The translations under genes and the position numbers were made by a program. A DNA stretch of 64,000 bases from Pseudomonas oryzagri (lineage in GTDB: Bacteria; Pseudomonadota; Gammaproteobacteria; Pseudomonadales; Pseudomonadaceae): positions 98,698 through 162,697 of the forward strand of contig NZ_JAJHPU010000002.1 in the NCBI RefSeq assembly GCF_020831405.1, given 5' to 3'. How positions within the stretch are numbered: the stretch's first letter is position 1; the number at the start of each line of letters is the position of its first letter. This document shows, one piece after another, positions 27,764 through 35,821 of the stretch. Below the pieces are notes generated by a model that was given only the letters and a program-made list of their open reading frames with translations, was not told the DNA's origin and did not search any database.

Positions 27764-28792
27764 TTACGCGGCGGCCTCGGCTTCGGGGTCGAAGCGGCTC
27801 AGCCAGTCGACCACCGTCTGCCGGTAGCGGGTCAGCCCCTTGTAGTCGGCGATGGCGTCGGGCAGGCCGCGCAGCACGCGGTGCAGGCGACAGGCCCAGG
27901 CCGGGTTGGTGGCCAGCTCGTCGAGGCTGATCAGGTAGGTGCGGATGCCGAACAGCAGCGCGTTGCTGCGCGGCAGGCGCGCCATGTGCTGCAGCTCGAC
28001 GCGCAGGTGCACCAGCCGGCCGACGTTGTCGGCGGTGACCAGGCCACGCTCGTGGCCCCACTCGTGGAAGGTCTCCGAGGAGGTGTCCAGGCGCGGGTTG
28101 ATGGTCATGGTCCAGTTCAGCCGGCGCATCGGGCGCTCGACCGGGATGTTCAGCAGGTACTTCAGCGCGCGGTCGAACACGCCCATCTGGTGGGCCATCG
28201 GCACCGGCGCGTGCCACTGCTTGAAGCTCATCCCGGCGTCGAAGGCCAGCGACCAGTCGGCCGGCCCGGTGACAATGCCGGCATCCATGTACAGGTCGCC
28301 GTCGCGCTGGTCGAGCAGTGCGAAATCGCCCTGCACCTGGCGGCCGATGTACTCCAGCGGCTCGTACGGCAGGGTATCGGCGTCGCCGAAGGTGAAGCGC
28401 TGGCAGATGTCGAGGGCGAAGTTCTCCCAGGTCCACTGGTTGCCCTTGCGGGTCAGCCGGAAGTGCTCGGGATAGTCGGCGGCCAGGTGGGTCATCAGCA
28501 TTTCCAGAGCGTCCCAGCAGGCCTCGTGCATGTGCGGCATGACCACGAAACGCTGCGGATCGCGGGCCAGCACGCGGGCGCGCTCGGCGGTTTCCGAGCG
28601 GTAGTGCTCGTCGATGTCGAAGCAGTGCTCGAACACCGAACCCGGCGCCCCGGCGGTGGCCGGCTCGATGTTCACCGAGTACAGGTAGTGGTCGTCGGGG
28701 AACGGGAACGGGAAACGGGCGATCGCCGCCGGGCTGTTGGCGAAGCTGAAATCGTCCCGGTAGCTTTCCAGCGGTTTGAGGGTGACGGGCAT
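27764..28792 (-). CDS. Heme-dependent oxidative N-demethylase alpha subunit (DUF3445)
   Basis: A 342-residue DUF3445 protein, the PAS-fold heme subunit that carries out the N-demethylation of dimethylamine to methylamine in HODM/dimethylamine monooxygenase. Family segments include FPFPFPDDHYLYSVNIEP near residue 25, RFVVMPHMHEACWDALEML, GNQWTWENFALDICQRFTFG, and VERPMRRLNWTMTINPRLDT near 245. The position between reductase and folate-subunit genes fits the complex. GGAG lies six bases before the ATG at 28792. Gene lettering (dmmC or dmmD) differs between sources, so none is given. Confidence 0.9.
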   Translation of the reverse strand: MPVTLKPLESYRDDFSFANSPAAIARFPFPFPDDHYLYSVNIEPATAGAPGSVFEHCFDIDEHYRSETAERARVLARDPQRFVVMPHMHEACWDALEMLMTHLAADYPEHFRLTRKGNQWTWENFALDICQRFTFGDADTLPYEPLEYIGRQVQGDFALLDQRDGDLYMDAGIVTGPADWSLAFDAGMSFKQWHAPVPMAHQMGVFDRALKYLLNIPVERPMRRLNWTMTINPRLDTSSETFHEWGHERGLVTADNVGRLVHLRVELQHMARLPRSNALLFGIRTYLISLDELATNPAWACRLHRVLRGLPDAIADYKGLTRYRQTVVDWLSRFDPEAEAAA

Positions 28793-28836
28793 GACGGACT
28801 CCACGGATTCGGTTGCGGCCAACGGGCCGACGGGAA

Positions 28837-29781
28837 CTAGAGGTCGAGGACCAGCGTGCTGCCGGCGCAACCGCGCGACACGCAGGGCATCAGCTGCCAG
28901 GCGCGCTCGGCCTCGGCGAGGAAGCTGTCGCGGTGCTCCACCGCGCCGCTCGAGTAGCGGGTCGCGCACTGGCCGCAGACCCCGCCGCGGCACAGGCTGG
29001 GCACCGCCACGTCGGCCTGTTCGAGCGCTTCGAGCAGGCTGAGGTCGGCCGGCACCTCGAGGCGCCGGCCGCTGGCAGCCAGCTCGGCGACGAAGGGCTC
29101 GCCCGGCGCGGCGGCGGCGAAGGCCTCCCAGTGCACGCGGCCCTGCGGCCAGCCGAGGCTGGCGGCCACGCTGCGCACGCCGTCGATCAGCCGCTGCGGG
29201 CCGCATACGTAGACATGGGTGGCCAGCGGCTGGCTGCGTAGCAGCGCGGCGAGGTCCAGGCGCTCGCCGGCGCTGGCGTCGTAGGCGGCGAAGCGCGCGC
29301 CGAGGCGACCGGCCAGCTCGCCACGGTAGGCATCGGTCAGGCCGCCGCGGCAGGCGTAGTGCAGCGCGAAGCTGGCGCCGCGACGCTCCAGCTCGGCGAT
29401 CTGGGCGAGGAACGGGGTGATGCCGATCCCCCCGGCGATCAACAGGTGATGGCGGGCCTCGGAGTGCAGGCCGAACAGGTTGGCCGGCGGCGACAGCTGC
29501 AGGCGGTCGCCCTCGTTCACCTGCTCGTGCATGAAGCGCGAGCCGCCGCGCGAGTCTTCCTGCAGGCGTACCGCGATGCGGTAGCGCTGCGCCTCGGCCG
29601 GATCGCCGAGCAGCGAATAGGCGTTGCGCAGCGTGCGCCCCGGCGCCGGCATGTGCACCACCACGTGGCTGCCGGCCGAGAAGCCGGGCAGCGCGCCGTG
29701 TTCGGCTTCCAGAGTGAATTCGCGTACCAGCGGGGTCAGCTGGCGCACCGCCGCCACCCGCACGTCGAGCAGTCCGTTCAT
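28837..29781 (-). CDS. dmmB: Dimethylamine monooxygenase reductase subunit
   Basis: A 314-residue FMN/NAD(P)H reductase with a C-terminal plant-type 2Fe-2S ferredoxin, like phthalate dioxygenase reductase. Residues about 5-100 bind flavin (RNAYSLLGDP), 105-215 bind nucleotide (LLIAGGIGITPFLAQI, THVYVCGPQRLIDGV), and the cluster ligands are in SLCRGGVCGQCATRY and LMPCVSRG near the end. It should pass electrons to the heme subunit. Its ATG overlaps the stop of the upstream gene (ATGA), showing translational coupling. Confidence 0.9.
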   Translation of the reverse strand: MNGLLDVRVAAVRQLTPLVREFTLEAEHGALPGFSAGSHVVVHMPAPGRTLRNAYSLLGDPAEAQRYRIAVRLQEDSRGGSRFMHEQVNEGDRLQLSPPANLFGLHSEARHHLLIAGGIGITPFLAQIAELERRGASFALHYACRGGLTDAYRGELAGRLGARFAAYDASAGERLDLAALLRSQPLATHVYVCGPQRLIDGVRSVAASLGWPQGRVHWEAFAAAAPGEPFVAELAASGRRLEVPADLSLLEALEQADVAVPSLCRGGVCGQCATRYSSGAVEHRDSFLAEAERAWQLMPCVSRGCAGSTLVLDL

Positions 29782-30338
29782 GCCTTGTTCTCCGCGTAAG
29801 GCTGGTCCGGGTTGATGCACACGCCCATGTAGGCGCCCAGGCGGCGCGAGAAGTGCTCGCGCACCAGCAGCTGCACACCGCAGTGGCAGCAGGTGGTTTC
29901 CGTCTCGCGGCCGATGGTCTGCATGGTGGCGCAGTGCACGCAGTACAGTTCGCGCTGGCTGCCGGCCTTGACCAGCTCGATCTCCTCGGCGAGCAGGCCG
30001 CTGTTGCGCGCCAGGCGGTAGATGCGCCAGGCGAAGGTCTCGTCGCCGCACACGTACAGGCGGGTGCCCACCGGCGCGGAGGACAGCAGGGTGAGCAGGC
30101 GCACCTCGAGCAGGTCGGTACTGCCGCAGCCGCGCTGGCCGCCGGCCCAGGGCGCCTCGCCGCGCAGGGCGATCAGCTCCACCGCCTGGCCGTCGGCGCT
30201 CAATTGGCCGTGCAGCCGGGCGGCCTCTTCCACGCCTGCGTCCTGGACCACCAGCAGGCGTCGCCCGCTGGCCAGGATGGAAACCTCCGGTGCGTACACC
30301 GGCGTACTGAGCATCGCGCCCGTCGCTTCGCCACTCAT
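29778..30338 (-). CDS. dmmA: Dimethylamine monooxygenase small subunit (DmmA family)
   Basis: A 186-residue protein with an N-terminal nucleotide-fold-like half (LLVVQDAGVEEAARLHGQL, LYVCGDETFAWRIYRLAR) and a C-terminal zinc ribbon (ELYCVHCATM and CCHCGVQLLV). This matches the small subunit of the HODM/Dmm complex. The ATG at 30338 has GGGAGG eight bases upstream; a GTG three codons earlier is less likely. It is the first gene of the operon, behind a sigma-54 promoter at 30434-30449. The last two codons overlap dmmB. Confidence 0.85.
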   Translation of the reverse strand: MSGEATGAMLSTPVYAPEVSILASGRRLLVVQDAGVEEAARLHGQLSADGQAVELIALRGEAPWAGGQRGCGSTDLLEVRLLTLLSSAPVGTRLYVCGDETFAWRIYRLARNSGLLAEEIELVKAGSQRELYCVHCATMQTIGRETETTCCHCGVQLLVREHFSRRLGAYMGVCINPDQPYAENKA

Positions 30339-30409
30339 CCGCAACACCTCCCGAACCCCGCCGCAGTCGCGGGCCGGGGCTCGACGCGCAGCGGTTCAAA
30401 TTACTGAAA

Positions 30410-30424
30410 AGAACATTTTGTTCT
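30410..30424. promoter_or_regulatory. Palindrome at the dmm transcription start
   Basis: AGAACATTTTGTTCT is a perfect inverted repeat (AGAACA/TGTTCT, three-base spacer). It lies at about +1 of the predicted sigma-54 transcript, suited to a repressor or post-initiation control. Confidence 0.45.
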
Positions 30425-30433
30425 CCGTGGGAA

Positions 30434-30449
30434 AGCATGTTGCGTGCCA
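30434..30449 (-). promoter_or_regulatory. Sigma-54 promoter of the dmm operon
   Basis: Read on the minus strand, TGGCACGCAACATGCT has a perfect -24 box (TGGCACG) and a GC at the correct ten-base distance. The predicted leader is about 85 bases. Confidence 0.75.
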
Positions 30450-30746
30450 GATTTTCTTAAACAATTGATTTGCAAGGAGTTGTTGTGCAGCCGCGAAAGA
30501 ACGCCTCGCGAATGCCGGCCACCGCCCGCTACTGCCTGCACAACCGCGGGGCAAGCCGGCCTTTTTTCGGGGCAGGGCGGTGCCGGTCAGGGCAGCGGAC
30601 GCACCGTGGAGAAGCAGACGGACGGGATGCGGCAGCGTGGAGCATGCCGTGCGCGAGAGGCGCATGGCGTGCACGCGGACGACGCGAAAATGCCCGGCGA
30701 CGACGTCGCGGCCAGGCCGGGACGGCACGGGCGACAGCACGCGGCC

Positions 30747-30801
30747 GGGAGAGGAAGGAGGGAAAAGAAGAAGGAAGGAAGAAAGAAAGAAAGAAAGGAA
30801 G
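30747..30801. repeat. 55-base polypurine tract
   Basis: Every base on the plus strand is G or A, ending in (GAAA) units. On the minus strand the polypyrimidine run directly follows the terminator stem at 30809-30834. Confidence 0.9.
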
Positions 30802-30802
30802 T

Positions 30803-30834
30803 GCGGGCGCCGCGCCGGCGAAGCCCGGCGCGGC
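30803..30834 (-). terminator. Hairpin terminator with pyrimidine tail
   Basis: GCCGCGCCGG and CCGGCGCGGC form a ten-pair stem with a six-base loop, then (minus strand) a C/T-only tail begins within ten bases. It lies 15 bases after the stop of the gene at 30849. Confidence 0.65.
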
Positions 30835-30848
30835 AGCGGGACAGGCGC

Positions 30849-31400
30849 TTACTGCGCCTCGCCCTGGTCCTCGGCCTTCAACTCGGCCAGCAGGCTCTCG
30901 TAGGCCGGCGCGGCGTAGATGCCGACTTCCACGGCCAGCTCCAGCACCCGCGGCAGATCGGCGCTGTACACCAGGACGCACTGGAACTCGTCGTCCAGCG
31001 GGTCGCTGAAGTCGACCAGCACATAACCGCCCTTCTCCGGGTACAGCGCGCTCAGCTGCACCTGGATGCGGCGCAGGCCGGCGAGCAGGTCGGCCTTGGC
31101 CAGTTGCTTGGCGGTCAGCACGAAGGGCACGCCCGGGCCGAAGGAATCGCGGATCTGCTGGAACAGCTCGCTGGGTGTGTCGCCGATGAACAGCACGGTG
31201 TCCGGCAGGCTGCCGACCACCACCCATTCGCCGAGCGGGATGGGGAAATCGTCGTCGTAGTTGACGTCCGGGTTGGCGGCGAGGAACGCCTGCGGGTCGG
31301 CGTAGGCCTGCGCGGCCTCGTCGGCGATGCGCGCGATTTCCTCGTCGCGCATGCAGCCGGAACTGATCAGGGTGATCAGCTCGACGAGCTGGTCTTTCAT
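30849..31400 (-). CDS. Conserved hypothetical protein (183 aa)
   Basis: An acidic, soluble 183-residue protein starting MKDQLVELITLISSGCMRDE. There is an early Cys, an aspartate-rich stretch (NPDVNYDDDFPIP), and a C-terminal helical AYESLLAELKAEDQGEAQ. No domain is recognised and no membrane segment is present. The ATG at 31400 is preferred because the upstream frame is antisense to the leader of the kinase gene. It is divergent from the CBS-histidine kinase. Confidence 0.7.
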   Translation of the reverse strand: MKDQLVELITLISSGCMRDEEIARIADEAAQAYADPQAFLAANPDVNYDDDFPIPLGEWVVVGSLPDTVLFIGDTPSELFQQIRDSFGPGVPFVLTAKQLAKADLLAGLRRIQVQLSALYPEKGGYVLVDFSDPLDDEFQCVLVYSADLPRVLELAVEVGIYAAPAYESLLAELKAEDQGEAQ

Positions 31401-31561
31401 GGGGAAGTCCTGTGCGGCATGGAAGTGTCGCGCCCATTGTCGCCGATGCGGCGTCGGCGCGGGGAACTTGTCGACCGTCCGTGTGCTGCGCACTCCGTCA
31501 CACCATCGCAACCTTGCCCTGCTTGAATGGCGCCGCCCGAAACCGGATGGAGGGAGCCGCC

Positions 31562-32866
31562 ATGACCGCCCAGAGTGCCCTGTCCCGCCTGCTCATGCCC
31601 GTGGCCGCGCTGCCCGCGGAGATGAACATCGCCGACGTGGCCGACCGCCTGCTCACCGCCGAGTGCCGGGCCTTCCTGTCGCTGCCGGTGGTCGACGACG
31701 CGGGCCGCCCGCTGGGCCTGATCAGCCGCTATACCCTGCAGGACATCTTCATGCTGCGCTTCGGCCGCGACCTGCACGGCCGCAAGCCGGTGAGCGAGGT
31801 GATGAACCCAGCGCCGCTGGTGGTCAACCTGGCGATGAACCTCGAGGAGGCGGCCCAGCAGGTCACCTCGCAGCTCAGCTACCCGATCACCGAGGACTTC
31901 ATCCTGGTCGACGGCCAAGGCCTGTACCAGGGCCTCGGCACCGTGCTCGACCTGCTCAAGGCCATGGAACAGCGCGTGGCCCAGCGCAACGCGGTGCTGC
32001 GCAAGACCCTGGTCGACCTCAAGGAATCGCAGACCCAGCTGGTGCAGGCGGAGAAGATGGCCTCGCTCGGCCAGATGGTCGCCGGCGTCGCCCACGAGCT
32101 GAACACCCCGCTGGGCTACGTGAAGAACAACGTGCAGCTGCTGCGCGAGCTGCAGGCGCCGCTGCTGGAGCTGGCCGAGGCGCAGACCCGCCTGATCGAC
32201 TGCCTCAACGATCCCGCCTGCGACGAGGAGCGCCTGGCGCTCGCCCTCGACGAGGCCGCCCGCAATCGCGAACTGGCCGCCCCGGAACTGCTCGCCGACG
32301 ACTTCGAGCAACTGTTCGCCGACACCCTTTACGGCCTCGAACAGATCGGCGAGCTAGTGGTCGGCCTCAAGGATTTCGCCCGCCTCGACCGCGCGATGAG
32401 CGAGGACATCGACCTCAACGACTGCATCCGCAGCTCCCTGGTGATCGCCCGCAACAACCTCAAGGACAAGGCCGAGGTGGTCTGCCAGCTCGGCGAGCTG
32501 CCGCGCATTCCCTGCGCGCCGTCGCAGATCAACCAGGTGCTGCTCAACCTGCTGACCAACGCCGCCCAGGCCATGGACGGCTGCGGCCGCATCCTGATCA
32601 AGAGCTGGGCGGACGACGCCGCGGCGTACGTCTCGGTGCAGGACACCGGCAAGGGCATGCCGCCCGAGGTGCTGAAGAAGATCTTCGATCCGTTCTTCAC
32701 CACCAAGCCGGTCGGCCAGGGCACCGGGCTCGGCCTGTCGATCAGCTTCAAGATCATCCAGGACCACGGCGGCAGCATCCGCGCCGCCTCTCAACCGGGG
32801 CGCGGCACGCGCTTCCTCATCCGCCTGCCGCGCGCGCATGCGCCGCTTCTCCAGGAGACCGCCTGA
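31562..32866 (+). CDS. Histidine kinase with N-terminal CBS pair
   Basis: A 434-residue cytoplasmic kinase without membrane segments. Residues about 5-130 form two CBS motifs (FLSLPVVDDAGRPLGLISR, PITEDFILVDGQGLYQGLG), which usually bind adenine nucleotides. A helical linker leads to the phosphoacceptor His178 in GVAHELNTPLGYVKN, then N, G1 and G2 boxes (NLLTNAAQAM, DTGKGMP, GQGTGLGLSIS). It may sense energy or nucleotide status. The stop codon is one base before the ATG of the response regulator, so they are translated together. Confidence 0.88.
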   Translation: MTAQSALSRLLMPVAALPAEMNIADVADRLLTAECRAFLSLPVVDDAGRPLGLISRYTLQDIFMLRFGRDLHGRKPVSEVMNPAPLVVNLAMNLEEAAQQVTSQLSYPITEDFILVDGQGLYQGLGTVLDLLKAMEQRVAQRNAVLRKTLVDLKESQTQLVQAEKMASLGQMVAGVAHELNTPLGYVKNNVQLLRELQAPLLELAEAQTRLIDCLNDPACDEERLALALDEAARNRELAAPELLADDFEQLFADTLYGLEQIGELVVGLKDFARLDRAMSEDIDLNDCIRSSLVIARNNLKDKAEVVCQLGELPRIPCAPSQINQVLLNLLTNAAQAMDGCGRILIKSWADDAAAYVSVQDTGKGMPPEVLKKIFDPFFTTKPVGQGTGLGLSISFKIIQDHGGSIRAASQPGRGTRFLIRLPRAHAPLLQETA

Positions 32867-32867
32867 C

Positions 32868-33791
32868 ATGACCGCACCGACCCGCATCCTGTTCGTCGAC
32901 GACGAGGAGCGCATCCTGCGCAGCCTGGCCATGCAGTTCCGCCGCGACTACCAGGTGCTCACCGAAAGCGACCCGCGCCGCGCCCTGGAGCGCCTGCAGA
33001 GCGAGGCGGTGGACATCATCGTCAGCGACCAGCGCATGCCGCAGATGAGCGGCGCCGAACTGCTCGCCCGCGCCAGCGAGATCGCCCCCAACAGCCTGCG
33101 CATCCTGCTCACCGGCTATTCCGACCTGGAGGCCGCGGTCGAGGCGCTCAACAGCGGCGGCATCTTCCGCTACCTGACCAAGCCGTGGAACCCGCAGGAA
33201 ATGGCCGCCACCCTGCGCCAGGCGGCGAAGATCGCCGCCAGCCAGCCGGCCACCGCCCCGCTGGCCACGGGCATGGCGAACAGCCCGCCGGCCACCGCCC
33301 TGAACGTGCTGCTGCTCGACGACCACGCCCAAACCCAGGCCAGCGTCGCGGAGTTCTGCCGCGCCGGCGGCCACCGCCTGCTGCACGCGCGCAGCCTGGC
33401 CGAGGCGCTGGAGCGGTTGAACGACGAGCCGATCGACCTGCTGGTCAGCGACCTCAAGGTGGGCGGCGAGGAAACCGCTCCGCTGCTGAAGAGCCTCGCC
33501 CAGGCCCAGCCGCAACTGCTCAGCCTGGTGGTCACGCCGTTCCAGGACACCGACGCGCTGCTCAAGCTGATCAACGAGGCGCAGATCTTCCGCTACCTGC
33601 CCAAGCCCATCCGCCCGGCGCTGTTCGAGAAGGGCCTGCACGCCGCCGCGCGCCAGGCGCAGCACTGGCGCGCCCAGCCACGCGCGCGGGTGGCGCGCGA
33701 GGCCGAGGTTCCCAAGGACGAGCGCGAGCGCAACACGGTCGGCCACCTGCTCGGCATGCTCGGTCGCCTGCGCGGCCGGCTGAGCGCCTGA
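32868..33791 (+). CDS. Response regulator with two receiver domains
   Basis: A 307-residue protein with two receiver domains and no DNA-binding output. Receiver 1 (about residues 6-122) has FVDDEE, the phospho-Asp54 in IIVSDQRMP, LLTGYSD and YLTKPWNP. Receiver 2 (about 150-265) has LLLDDHAQ, LLVSDLKVG and YLPKPIRP. The C-terminal 40 residues are basic. It is the obvious partner of the CBS kinase; output is probably through protein contact or phosphate transfer. Receiver 2 lacks the usual Pro after the acceptor loop, so it may be weakly active. Confidence 0.87.
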   Translation: MTAPTRILFVDDEERILRSLAMQFRRDYQVLTESDPRRALERLQSEAVDIIVSDQRMPQMSGAELLARASEIAPNSLRILLTGYSDLEAAVEALNSGGIFRYLTKPWNPQEMAATLRQAAKIAASQPATAPLATGMANSPPATALNVLLLDDHAQTQASVAEFCRAGGHRLLHARSLAEALERLNDEPIDLLVSDLKVGGEETAPLLKSLAQAQPQLLSLVVTPFQDTDALLKLINEAQIFRYLPKPIRPALFEKGLHAAARQAQHWRAQPRARVAREAEVPKDERERNTVGHLLGMLGRLRGRLSA

Positions 33792-34065
33792 GGCGCGGGC
33801 ACCGATGTGGGCGCAGGAGACGTCCCGCCCCAGTGGCGACCGCGCCATTGCGGGCAGCCGGGCAGATAGTCCCCTCCCGCGGAGCGAGCCGTTGGCGCTC
33901 GCTCCGGCCAGTTAGCGCCGACGCCTGCGCAGGGCGATTCGCCCCATCCGCAAACCACCTTCCCCCCGCCCATCCCCCGCGCTTTTTTCCGCTCCGGCCC
34001 GGCCGAACGGCCGGCTCAGCCAGCGCCGCGCCAGCCCCGCGACAAGGCCGCCAAGCCCTCCCCGC

Positions 34066-34080
34066 GCACCAGAGCGGTGC
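34066..34080. promoter_or_regulatory. NtrC-type binding site
   Basis: GCACCAGAGCGGTGC matches GCACC-N5-GGTGC exactly and lies about 90 bases upstream of the sigma-54 -24 box at 34171. The AT-rich stretch between them would help DNA looping. Confidence 0.72.
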
Positions 34081-34170
34081 AGATCAGGGTCCCCCGCCAA
34101 GTGCCATCGACTGGTGGCCGGCACCTGGAAATAACCATATCTATTTGTTTTTAAATGACTTTTTTCGAAC

Positions 34171-34186
34171 TGGCACGTTTCGAGCT
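34171..34186 (+). promoter_or_regulatory. Sigma-54 promoter of the TorF-type porin gene
   Basis: TGGCACGTTTCGAGCT has a perfect -24 box and GC at the right spacing (34184-34185). Transcription would start near 34197, 87 bases before the ATG. Confidence 0.75.
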
Positions 34187-34283
34187 ATGAGCCAATGGCT
34201 TTATAGCGATTTACACATAACTCGAACGAATAAACCGGGAAGTCGTGAGACCCGGCCCTCGAAGACCATTTAGGGACAACAGC

Positions 34284-35027
34284 ATGCTCAAGAAACTGAC
34301 CCTCGCCATCGCCGCCGCCAGCGCCGTGACCGCCGCCAACTTCGCCGCCGCCGAAACCGTCAAGAGCCCGGTCGGCGACTTCGACGTCACCATGAACGTC
34401 GGCCTGACCTCGGACTACATCTTCCGCGGCATCTCCCAGACCCAGGGCGACGGCGCCATCCAGGGCGGCCTCGACGTGGCCCACGAGAGCGGCCTGTACA
34501 CCGGCATCTGGGCCTCCAACGTCGACTTCGGCGACAGCGTCGACGGCAACGCCGAGTTCGACTATTTCCTGGGCTTCACCAACGACATCGGCGAAGACCT
34601 GTCCTACGACCTGGGCTGGGTCAAGTACGACTATCCGGGCAACAGCGCCCTCAACTACAGCGAGTACTACGGCAGCTTCACCGCCTACGGCTTCAAGCTC
34701 GGCGCCGCCTACTCCGACGACTTCGCCGACGACAACACCACCCTGTACAGCTACGTCGGCTACAGCCACACCCTGCCCTACGAGATCGGCCTGGCCCTGC
34801 AGTACGGCAACTACGACTTCAAGGACCCGACCTTCTTCAGCAACAGCGGCAGCAGCGAAGACAGCTACCGCGACTGGTCGGTCGGCCTGACCAAGACCCT
34901 CGCCGGCCTGGACTTCGGCCTGACCTACAGCGACACCGACCTCAGCGACGACGAGTGCGCCAATTTCATCGGCAAGGACGACTACTGCGGCGCCAACTTC
35001 GTGCTGTCGGTAGGCAAGACGCTGTAA
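34284..35027 (+). CDS. TorF family putative porin
   Basis: A 247-residue outer-membrane beta-barrel protein with a signal peptide (residues 1-23, ending NFAAA). The mature part has the family segment NVGLTSDYIFRGISQTQGD, repeated aromatic-alternating strands, and a C-terminal aromatic-poor but short strand (FVLSVGKTL). The family (TIGR02001) is of unknown substrate. The NtrC/sigma-54 control region suggests uptake of a nitrogen compound under limitation. It is followed by a strong terminator. Confidence 0.87.
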   Translation: MLKKLTLAIAAASAVTAANFAAAETVKSPVGDFDVTMNVGLTSDYIFRGISQTQGDGAIQGGLDVAHESGLYTGIWASNVDFGDSVDGNAEFDYFLGFTNDIGEDLSYDLGWVKYDYPGNSALNYSEYYGSFTAYGFKLGAAYSDDFADDNTTLYSYVGYSHTLPYEIGLALQYGNYDFKDPTFFSNSGSSEDSYRDWSVGLTKTLAGLDFGLTYSDTDLSDDECANFIGKDDYCGANFVLSVGKTL

Positions 35028-35048
35028 GCCGCGCGGCCGGCAGACAGC

Positions 35049-35078
35049 AAAAGGGGCGCCCGCAGGCGCCCCTTTTTC
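35049..35078. terminator. Bidirectional intrinsic terminator
   Basis: AAGGGGCGCC and GGCGCCCCTT form a ten-pair stem with loop CGCA, flanked by A on the left and TTTTT on the right. It separates the porin gene from the convergent GST gene. Confidence 0.9.
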
Positions 35079-35107
35079 GTTCCGGCAGTTTTGTGCTGAC
35101 AGGGGCG

Positions 35108-35716
35108 CTACTTGAGCAGGCCCTCGCTGCGCATCGCCTCCTGCACCGCCGGACGCGCCGCCACCCGGGCCTGGTAGGCCACCAGCGCCGGCCAGGGGGT
35201 CAGGTCGATCTGCATGACGCCGGTCCAGCTGACGATGGTGAACAGGTAGGCGTCGGCGACGGAGAAGTCGTTGCCGGACAGGTAGCCCTGCTCCGCCAGC
35301 AGGCGATCGAGGTAGGCCAGACGGGTCTCCACCCGGGCGATCACCACCGCCCGCCACTCCGGGGTGACCGCCGGATTGAACAGCGTGCCGAGCCCCTTGT
35401 GCAGCTCGCTGCTGATGAAGTTCAGCCACTCCAGCGTCCGCCAGCGCTCCATGCTGCCGGCCGGCGGCAGCAGGCCGGAGCCCGGCTTGAGGTCGGCCAA
35501 GTACTGCAGCAGCACCGCGTCCTCGGTCAGCACCTGGCCATCGTCCAGCTCCAGCGCCGGCACGTAGCCCTTGGGATTGACCTTGTAGAAGTCCCCGCCG
35601 TGTTCGGTGATGTGGGTCTTCAGGTCCACCTTGACCAGCTCGTGGGGCAGGTCCAGCTCGCACAGCACGATATGGGCTGCCAGGGAGCACGCACCCGGCG
35701 CGTAATAGAGCTTCAT
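35108..35716 (-). CDS. Glutathione S-transferase
   Basis: A 202-residue beta-class GST. The N-terminal thioredoxin fold has MKLYYAPGACSLAAHIVLCE with the catalytic Cys at residue 10, VNPKGYVPALELDDG and LTEDAVLLQYLAD. The all-helical C-terminal domain contains GNDFSVADAYLFTIV. It conjugates or reduces electrophiles with glutathione. GAGG precedes the ATG at 35716. Confidence 0.9.
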   Translation of the reverse strand: MKLYYAPGACSLAAHIVLCELDLPHELVKVDLKTHITEHGGDFYKVNPKGYVPALELDDGQVLTEDAVLLQYLADLKPGSGLLPPAGSMERWRTLEWLNFISSELHKGLGTLFNPAVTPEWRAVVIARVETRLAYLDRLLAEQGYLSGNDFSVADAYLFTIVSWTGVMQIDLTPWPALVAYQARVAARPAVQEAMRSEGLLK

Positions 35717-35821
35717 CCGCGAATCCTCAAAAATGGAAGACCTGATGAAACCTAGCACAAGGGCGCAAGAGCGAAAGGAAAACGCCCAATCGGGCTGGCG
35801 GGTGAGCGGGCGCGGCGCCGC

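Larger units (their letters stand above)
30339..30848. other. dmm promoter region and noncoding gap
   Basis: These 510 bases carry the dmm control region (30405-30450), a purine-only tract (30747-30801) and the terminator of the gene at 30849. Open frames here show no consistent codon bias, so no gene is called. Confidence 0.55.
33792..34283. other. Promoter region of the TorF-type porin gene
   Basis: No gene lies in these 492 bases. It holds an exact NtrC-type site (34066-34080), an AT-rich stretch (about 34133-34165) and a sigma-54 promoter (34171-34186). Confidence 0.65.

Noticed and set aside
30410..30424. AGAACA-TTT-TGTTCT equals the vertebrate glucocorticoid response element consensus
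   Set aside because: It is a bacterial promoter context; the match is a coincidence of a 6-3-6 palindrome.
30429..30443. GGGAAAGCATGTTGC as a fourth copy of the GGGAAA-N5-TTTC motif
   Set aside because: It has one mismatch and overlaps the sigma-54 -12 region of dmm, which explains the bases better.
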